Below, in pieces: positions 22,012 to 26,590 of a stretch of DNA of 26,590 nt. The stretch's first letter is position 1. Each line of letters starts with the position of its first letter. This stretch comes from Anaerolineales bacterium UBA2317 (lineage in GTDB: Bacteria > Chloroflexota > Anaerolineae > Anaerolineales > Villigracilaceae), in NCBI GenBank assembly GCA_002345215.1, contig DDVH01000012.1, positions 6,726 to 33,315 of the forward strand, given 5' to 3'. The notes beneath the pieces were generated by a model. The model saw nothing but the letters and a program-made list of their open reading frames with translations, made no database searches and had not been told where the DNA came from. Position numbers and translations under genes: made by a program.

Positions 22012-22320
22012 ATGAAAACCTATATATTTGGATTCAAAGACAGTGATATTGAAGTGATAAGAATTGCGCTTGAAAAAAGTTTAAAAATAAAATTTTCACC
22101 CCATGATAGTTTGTATTTAGGCGGTGAATATTATCGTCATAGTAATGAGAAAAAAGAAACTTTTATTTTACGTAAAAACACAGATTTATTAGACAATGAA
22201 CTTGCTGAATTTGAATATCCTGAATTCAATATCCTTTTATTTGTAGAAACCTCTCAACAAGAAAGAGAAATTCAAGACTTGATTGTAAAAAGTTTGGTTA
22301 AAGGCTATGTTTTAAAATAG
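22012..22320 (+). CDS. Hypothetical protein, 102 residues
   Basis: Not recognised with confidence. The ATG at 22012 (MKTYIFGFKDSD) is 5 bases after the methyltransferase stop. A longer frame from TTG 21985 overlaps that gene and is less likely. The protein is a small alpha/beta type with SLYLGGEYYRH in the middle and an alternating hydrophobic stretch (EFNILLFVET) near the end. No signal peptide or TM helix is present. The general look (single small domain, HxSLYxGGxYY pattern) recalls unclassified immunity-like proteins, but no toxin gene is nearby. It is probably cotranscribed with the methyltransferase. Its base composition is more AT-rich than the neighbours. Confidence 0.7.
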   Translation: MKTYIFGFKDSDIEVIRIALEKSLKIKFSPHDSLYLGGEYYRHSNEKKETFILRKNTDLLDNELAEFEYPEFNILLFVETSQQEREIQDLIVKSLVKGYVLK

Positions 22321-22347
22321 GAATTTAAATTCACAAGTAATTAAATT

Positions 22348-22767
22348 TTATTCTTCATCACTTGTTGACCCCGGCTGTTCCACTCTAACAATTTCACCGT
22401 GATAATTAATCACAATCTTGAAACCCATCATGCCTAAATAGGCACGCATATCTTCGGGCAGACCTGTTTTTAGAATCAAGTCAAATTGCTGTTCAATATT
22501 TTTCAATTGATTTTGAATCATGGCTTGTGAAAATGGGTCATCTTGACCTAACATCTTGGCAGTTTCTTTTGAGAGAAGGTCTTCACTGCCTTTCATCATC
22601 TCTGCAAATTGACTTAATACAGCACGGTCAATTTGTTCAGCAGGGATGTGACGCTTAAAGCCATCATCATCTACAACATAAGCAGGTTCAGTGCCGATAA
22701 AAGCAGATTCAGCAAGTTTTCCATTTTCATCTACAACTAGACCAGCAAAGAGAGGAGAAGAAGTCAT
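22348..22767 (-). CDS. Hypothetical protein, 139 residues
   Basis: No family recognised. The N-terminal part (6-45) reads as small beta strands with AGLVVDENGKLAES and PAYVVDDDGFKRHIPAEQID. The middle (46-105) is helical and rich in Gln, Met and Leu (SQFAEMMKGSEDLLSKETAK), and the end has GMMGFKIVINYHGEIVRVEQP. It is acidic and soluble with no signal peptide. The ATG at 22767 follows a 15-bp inverted repeat, and the nearest Shine-Dalgarno-like GAGG is 19 bases away, so the start is uncertain. It may be cotranscribed with the scramblase-like gene upstream. Confidence 0.7.
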   Translation of the reverse strand: MTSSPLFAGLVVDENGKLAESAFIGTEPAYVVDDDGFKRHIPAEQIDRAVLSQFAEMMKGSEDLLSKETAKMLGQDDPFSQAMIQNQLKNIEQQFDLILKTGLPEDMRAYLGMMGFKIVINYHGEIVRVEQPGSTSDEE

Positions 22768-22787
22768 TGCGTTATGACGATTCTTTC

Positions 22788-22831
22788 CTCTTTCTTCTTT
22801 CCAAATTCAACGAAGAGGAAAGAAGAAAGAG
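22788..22831. repeat. 15-bp perfect inverted repeat of purine/pyrimidine tracts
   Basis: CTCTTTCTTCTTTCC (22788-22802) and GGAAAGAAGAAAGAG (22817-22831) pair around a 14-base loop. It lies between two minus-strand genes and has no T-run, so it is either an RNA hairpin that affects the downstream start or a dispersed element. Confidence 0.75.
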
Positions 22832-22842
22832 AGATTCGTTAC

Positions 22843-23418
22843 CTAACTTTGTCTTCCTTCAACAGCCGCGAGCAAAATACCAGCCGCAATACCAAGTCTG
22901 CGGTCTAATCTGCCGGTGGTATCCATGCTGAAATCAATATTGAGTTGATAGGCAAATGGGTTGAAATTTTGTTTCAAATCTGCCACGCGAGTTTCACCAA
23001 AAGTAATGTCGTAATTTTGTGGCACAAGGCTAGATAAAAATCTGCGTATCAAAGCCAAACCCATGCTGTCTTCAAACAATTTGCCGATGACATTATCGTT
23101 AACGTCTAACACTTCCCATTCGTCACGGAGCAATGAAGCGAGCCCTCTACGGCGTAATGCCCCAACTTTCTGATTTGTGGCACTATCTACTACATCAAAT
23201 GCGGCGGAGAAATCAATGATTTGGCGGGCTTTAATCGCCAGTACTTCTTGTGTTTTCGCTTCATCTGCATACACGCGGATGTCTTCTTTCCAGCGGAACA
23301 TTTTTTGCTCACTGAACATGACTTGATTGCCAGCGGCATCAAAAAAACGGAATTTGCCAGTCAATGCGAAGACTTGGCGTTTGAGTAAATACTGCGAATG
23401 TTGAAAAATTGGATTCAT
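22843..23418 (-). CDS. LURP-one-related/scramblase-like protein
   Basis: A 191-residue protein of the LURP-one-related (tubby/phospholipid-scramblase-like) family. The N-terminus YLLKRQVFALTGKFRFFDAAGNQ and the later strands (FSEQKMFRWKEDIRVYAD, LLRDEWEVLDVNDNVIGKLF) follow the repeated beta pattern of this 12-stranded barrel. It ends with a hydrophobic helix (RLGIAAGILLAAVEG) equivalent to the helix that threads the barrel. No signal peptide is present. Bacterial members have no settled function; membrane-lipid binding is suggested by the fold. The ATG has AAGGAAAAAG upstream. The L,D-transpeptidase genes lie upstream on the same strand, 77 bp away. Confidence 0.75.
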   Translation of the reverse strand: MNPIFQHSQYLLKRQVFALTGKFRFFDAAGNQVMFSEQKMFRWKEDIRVYADEAKTQEVLAIKARQIIDFSAAFDVVDSATNQKVGALRRRGLASLLRDEWEVLDVNDNVIGKLFEDSMGLALIRRFLSSLVPQNYDITFGETRVADLKQNFNPFAYQLNIDFSMDTTGRLDRRLGIAAGILLAAVEGRQS

Positions 23419-23495
23419 TTCTTTTTCCTTTTGATTTATAAATAATTTTCAGAAGAATATCATTAGAAGGTCTTTACTGCATTCTCTCAAAAGTA

Positions 23496-24518
23496 CTATT
23501 CAACAATCACTCGCGTCCCCTGACCGGGCAATTGCAAATAATCTTCATTGGCAGGCACAACTGGACTTGTCCAGCGATACACCCATTTAGAAATACTTGA
23601 TGGAAGATTCACACATCCATTACTGCGCGGGCGACCATAATCATTGTGCCAGTAGGTTCCATGGAAAGCGTGACCTGACCCTGTAAAGAACGAAACCCAA
23701 GGAACACCGGGCAAACTGTAAATGTTTGCAACGGCATCACCAAAATTTGTCATGTGAATAGATGGACCTTTGTGATATGTAAACCATTCACCTTTGGGAG
23801 TTTCAGTGCCTCTATCTCCACTAGAACAGCGCACAGATAAAACCATGTTTTGCCCTTCAAAGGCAGTCACCATTTGAGTGGCAAGGTCTACATGTAATAA
23901 TTTTTCTTCATTAGGAACTTCTGGAGAGAGTTGCGTTAACTCTTCGTCAGGGATAATGCGCATGTTATATGCAGGTGCATAAAAAGTTTCTTTTAGCACA
24001 TTGTCATAAAACTCATACCAAACTGTTTTTTCTTCGCGTGTGACGATAACTTTATTTATCCAATGCGTGGTTTCGTAATAAATGCGATGCGCATTTTTTG
24101 CAAATGTATATGGCGCACGATAAGTGAGGCTATATGGCACACTGACTTCGGCAACTTTGCCTCCAGTAGGAATTTCATAGACAGGTTTTTGATATTTTGT
24201 TTCTACAGGCAAAATCACACCAGACGGAACAAAGCCTCTGTCAATTTGATACCAAGTGGTATTAAATTTATTATCAAATTGGTCACCTTGTGCATCACTG
24301 ATTAAGTCAATCACTTCATCTTTACGAAGCAAATCAACTTTGTTAGCAGTTAAAAACGGTGCATCATAAATTTGCACACCACTGAACAATGCCAACCCTT
24401 GCGAGGTAGGCGGAGCGGCTGAGGCAAAGTCAATGCCGAGTTCGGAGAGAGCAAGCCCAAGTACGCCAGAGGCGGTCAGCTTTAAAAAGTCTCGACGGGA
24501 AAGTTGAGAAATAGTCAT
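23496..24518 (-). CDS. Tat-exported L,D-transpeptidase (YkuD) with SH3-like domains
   Basis: Envelope enzyme that forms 3-3 peptidoglycan cross-links or attaches proteins to peptidoglycan. The N-terminus has the Tat motif SRRDFLKL followed by a hydrophobic helix (TASGVLGLALSELG) and an Ala-rich cleavage region. Two SH3-like segments follow (about 45-110 and 130-185). The YkuD domain (about 210-340) has the catalytic His in HGTYWHNDYGRPRSNGC and Cys about 302. The first in-frame start is TTG at 24524; the ATG at 24518 is chosen, though neither has a clear Shine-Dalgarno. The gene is a tandem paralogue of the next one upstream, 36 bp or so away, and probably shares its message. Confidence 0.9.
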   Translation of the reverse strand: MTISQLSRRDFLKLTASGVLGLALSELGIDFASAAPPTSQGLALFSGVQIYDAPFLTANKVDLLRKDEVIDLISDAQGDQFDNKFNTTWYQIDRGFVPSGVILPVETKYQKPVYEIPTGGKVAEVSVPYSLTYRAPYTFAKNAHRIYYETTHWINKVIVTREEKTVWYEFYDNVLKETFYAPAYNMRIIPDEELTQLSPEVPNEEKLLHVDLATQMVTAFEGQNMVLSVRCSSGDRGTETPKGEWFTYHKGPSIHMTNFGDAVANIYSLPGVPWVSFFTGSGHAFHGTYWHNDYGRPRSNGCVNLPSSISKWVYRWTSPVVPANEDYLQLPGQGTRVIVE

Positions 24519-24560
24519 AGTCAAATTGTAAATAAAAAGTTTGAGAGGGAGTTAAGAAAA

Positions 24561-25586
24561 TTAAATCTTAATTTCAACTTTTGTTCCCAAGCCGTTGATA
24601 GAGAGTTCTTTGTTGTAAGGCACTTGAGGCGTTGTCCAAAGATATAACCATTTTGCATTGCTGTTATATAAATTGATACAACCACGTGAACGTGGTCTGC
24701 CGAAATCATTGTGCCAAAATGTGCCATGAAATGCAACGCCACTTTCATTGATGTATTGCACCCATGGAACGCCGGGCAAATCATAACCATTCGATGCTAA
24801 ATCACCAGATGCCATGTGACGTGAAGGGCGTTTGAACCACGTTACAAAATTTCCTTGTGGCGTGGTGTATGTGCCACTTCTTAAAATTCCACCAGTAGCG
24901 ACGGGCGCACTAAAGACAACTTGATTATTTTCATACGCAATGACAATTTGACTCTCTAAACGTACGACAATTTTCTTTTCACGGTTCGGAACTTCGGGAG
25001 AAATGGGTGCTAATTCCTCAACAGTAAATATACGCAGATGCTCTGCTCGCGCATAATACAACTTATCCCATTTATCATCTCTTATCTGATACCAAACTTG
25101 ACCATCTTTTTCACTAACAATAAAGGACTTAATCCAATGTGTGGTTTCAAAATAGATTCGATATGCCACGTTTGATTCAGCATCTGGTTCTTCATGTGCA
25201 TCTGTAAACGGCACACTGACTTCACTCAATAAACCTTCTTGCGGAATGTCTAAACGCGGTGTGTTTAGATTTGTTTTCACCGGTTGAACATTGCCAGAAT
25301 AGGTATAGCCCACTGTATCAATTTGATACCAAACACGATTGTGTGCAGAGGTATCGTCACTGACGGCTGTGTTGGTGATGTTGACCAATGAATCGCGTGT
25401 GTAAATTTTTAAACGGTTGGCTTGAAAAGTCGGCTCATCATATACCCAAATGGTACGTGTGGTCACGCGCCCTTGTTGAGGAATAAATTCATCCTGAAAA
25501 TCAAAATTGAGCGGAGGCACAAGCAAACTTGCCATGCCCAATCCACTCAATTTCATAAAGTCTCGACGTGATAATTTTTGATTCAT
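24561..25586 (-). CDS. Tat-exported L,D-transpeptidase (YkuD), tandem paralogue
   Basis: A 341-residue paralogue of the downstream enzyme with the same order: Tat signal (LSRRDFMKL, then GLGMASLLVPP), SH3-like segments (about 48-115, 140-190) and a C-terminal YkuD domain. The active-site motif is HGTFWHNDFGRPRSRGC with Cys303, followed by INLYNSNAKWLYLW. The two proteins keep matching blocks throughout (VWYQID, TTHWI, SPEVPN, GVPWV), which indicates gene duplication. The ATG at 25586 has GGGAGAGGG about nine bases upstream, supplied by the arm of a dispersed inverted repeat. Export by Tat implies folding before transport. It belongs with the TM-anchored transpeptidase gene 46 bp upstream. Confidence 0.92.
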   Translation of the reverse strand: MNQKLSRRDFMKLSGLGMASLLVPPLNFDFQDEFIPQQGRVTTRTIWVYDEPTFQANRLKIYTRDSLVNITNTAVSDDTSAHNRVWYQIDTVGYTYSGNVQPVKTNLNTPRLDIPQEGLLSEVSVPFTDAHEEPDAESNVAYRIYFETTHWIKSFIVSEKDGQVWYQIRDDKWDKLYYARAEHLRIFTVEELAPISPEVPNREKKIVVRLESQIVIAYENNQVVFSAPVATGGILRSGTYTTPQGNFVTWFKRPSRHMASGDLASNGYDLPGVPWVQYINESGVAFHGTFWHNDFGRPRSRGCINLYNSNAKWLYLWTTPQVPYNKELSINGLGTKVEIKI

Positions 25587-25593
25587 TGTTCAT

Positions 25594-25630
25594 TCCCTCT
25601 CCCTTTTGGGAGGAGAGGGCTAGGGTGAGG
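25594..25630. repeat. CCCTCTCC/GGAGAGGG repeat element between transpeptidase genes
   Basis: An imperfect inverted repeat (CCCTCTCCC, then GGGAGGAGAGGG) is followed by CTAGGGTGAGGG. This combination is the common form of a short dispersed element seen in intergenic regions of many bacteria. Only one copy is present in this window. On the minus strand its left part provides the Shine-Dalgarno of the gene ending at 24561. Confidence 0.65.
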
Positions 25631-25632
25631 GT

Positions 25633-26535
25633 TTAATCATGCACATTTACAACAGTACCAACCACTGCAAAGTTATATGCCCATTCAGCATCAGGGATGC
25701 TCAAATTCACACATCCATGACTCATCGGCACGCCAAAATTATTATGCCAGTATGTGCCATGAATACCATAATCACCAGAAAAATACATAATATAAGGAAC
25801 ATCGGGTAAATAATACCCAGGTCCAGACATTGGCGCAGAACGTAACTTAATCCAAACTTTGAATTTACCTTTAATAGTTGGTGTTTGCCAAGTACCAGTT
25901 GAAACCACAAAGGTTCTTACTAACGTATCACCTTCATAGGCATACATACGTTGGTCAGAAAGGTCAACATCAAACCAGCGCACACCATTGCCCGGTGAAG
26001 CAGGTGGAACATACGCCACAGCAGTTGGGTAAATTGGCGTTGGTGTATCTGGAACAATTTCTGCATAGGCAACACCTTCACTCGGTGGCTCACTTGGCAA
26101 GGTTGCAACTTCAAGAGTAGCAGTTGCTAATTCTAACGTTGCCGTTGGAGGCACATCCGTTGCCGGAATATCTGTAGGTTGAATAACAACCGCTTGTTGT
26201 TGAATAAATTGTGTGGCTGTAACAGTTGGGAAAATCTCTTGAGCAACAGGTTGTACGCCAGAAGGTGTATAAGTTGGTTTGGCTACATTGAACTGAGCAA
26301 AAGATTGAGAATCGGCTGACGCGGGTGAAGCAGGTGACCCATTAAGAATTGAAGCGAAGACGGGAGATGTCACTGCCGACCAAGCCGCGAAGATAAAGAC
26401 GACACATCCAACAGCGATTAAGAGAATCGGCAAAATCAAATTTCGCTTCTTCTTTCCGCCTCTTTTTTGACCTTCAACCTGATTCTGATTCCTCGACTGA
26501 TTCCCACCCTGTGCGTTTGAAAATTGGTTGTTCAT
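25633..26535 (-). CDS. Membrane-anchored L,D-transpeptidase (YkuD) with Pro/Thr-rich linker
   Basis: A 300-residue enzyme from ATG 26535, which has AAAGG seven bases upstream; the frame also opens from a TTG at 26550. A basic Asn/Gln-rich N-terminus (1-31, ending GGKKKRN) precedes one TM helix (about 32-54). A long Pro/Thr/Ala/Val-rich linker (about 70-180, with ATATLEVATLPSEPP) carries the catalytic domain across the wall. The YkuD domain (about 190-300) ends with GIHGTYWHNNFGVPMSHGC and Cys about 275. Unlike the next two genes it is anchored and not Tat-exported, and lacks SH3-like segments. It is the first of three transpeptidase genes in a row. A TATAAT (minus strand, 26567-26562) lies 26 bases before the ATG. 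Confidence 0.92.
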   Translation of the reverse strand: MNNQFSNAQGGNQSRNQNQVEGQKRGGKKKRNLILPILLIAVGCVVFIFAAWSAVTSPVFASILNGSPASPASADSQSFAQFNVAKPTYTPSGVQPVAQEIFPTVTATQFIQQQAVVIQPTDIPATDVPPTATLELATATLEVATLPSEPPSEGVAYAEIVPDTPTPIYPTAVAYVPPASPGNGVRWFDVDLSDQRMYAYEGDTLVRTFVVSTGTWQTPTIKGKFKVWIKLRSAPMSGPGYYLPDVPYIMYFSGDYGIHGTYWHNNFGVPMSHGCVNLSIPDAEWAYNFAVVGTVVNVHD

Positions 26536-26561
26536 GAGCGCACCTTTCAATTATTTCTACC

Positions 26562-26567
26562 ATTATA
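26562..26567 (-). promoter_or_regulatory. -10 box of the L,D-transpeptidase cluster
   Basis: TATAAT on the minus strand, 26 bases before the start codon. The expected -35 region reaches the window edge (TGGTAA at 26590-26585, 17 bp away) and is not a good consensus match, so the promoter is only partly supported. Confidence 0.4.
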
Positions 26568-26590
26568 AACACAAAGATTCGTTTTTACCA

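Overview
The window reads as a chromosomal segment of a moderately AT-rich bacterium. The best guess is Chloroflexota, class Anaerolineae. This rests on family recognition (DUF2089/SHOCT-like gene clusters, Tat-exported L,D-transpeptidases with SH3-like domains, a compact IF-2, dispersed CACAGAG-type inverted repeats) and not on a marker-gene search, so it is an inference. No tRNA, rRNA, CRISPR array, transposase or phage gene was seen.

Layout. (1) 1-2037, minus strand: a beta-lactamase-fold serine hydrolase broken by one in-frame amber codon and running off the left edge, then a CorA-type metal channel. (2) 2248-6273, plus strand, behind a near-consensus promoter: a tight operon in which four proteins, plus a 46-residue miniature one, carry the same ~30-residue SHOCT-like motif (ERxKIL..DGKI(S/T)AEEA..LL). 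They are a zinc-ribbon/HTH regulator, a LiaX/YvlB-like beta-repeat protein, the stand-alone motif, a two-TM membrane protein and a small protein sharing the membrane protein's C-terminal domain. An MFS transporter sits among them. (3) 6274-7932: a leader with two tiny SD-preceded ORFs and a strong hairpin, then a second MFS exporter and a bidirectional terminator. (4) 7945-13497: two GNAT acetyltransferases, a ketopantoate-reductase-like protein, a leaderless-type HtrA protease coupled to a LuxR protein with a degenerate receiver, and a START-like/zinc-ribbon/class III nucleotidyl cyclase. (5) 13552-21041, minus strand: the translation/RNA cluster nusA-ylxR-infB-rbfA-nrnA-truB-ribF, without rimP. 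(6) 21272-22320, plus strand: a methyltransferase and a small unknown protein. (7) 22348-26535, minus strand: an unknown protein, a LURP-one/scramblase-like protein and three tandem L,D-transpeptidases.

How it fits together. The SHOCT-like operon resembles pieces of the Gram-positive LiaX/YvlB envelope-stress modules, rearranged and multiplied, together with an efflux pump. It is the best candidate for a little-described system. The second pump has a leader architecture that could support translation-dependent attenuation. The nusA-ribF block is a housekeeping unit with several local oddities: an attenuator-like hairpin before nusA, a dispersed repeat and a 22-bp perfect palindrome inside the operon, a terminator-like hairpin abutting the ribF start, and a perfect 27-bp tandem duplication inside ribF that doubles its ISSTxxR signature. 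The three L,D-transpeptidases suggest a peptidoglycan with 3-3 cross-links or tethered proteins.
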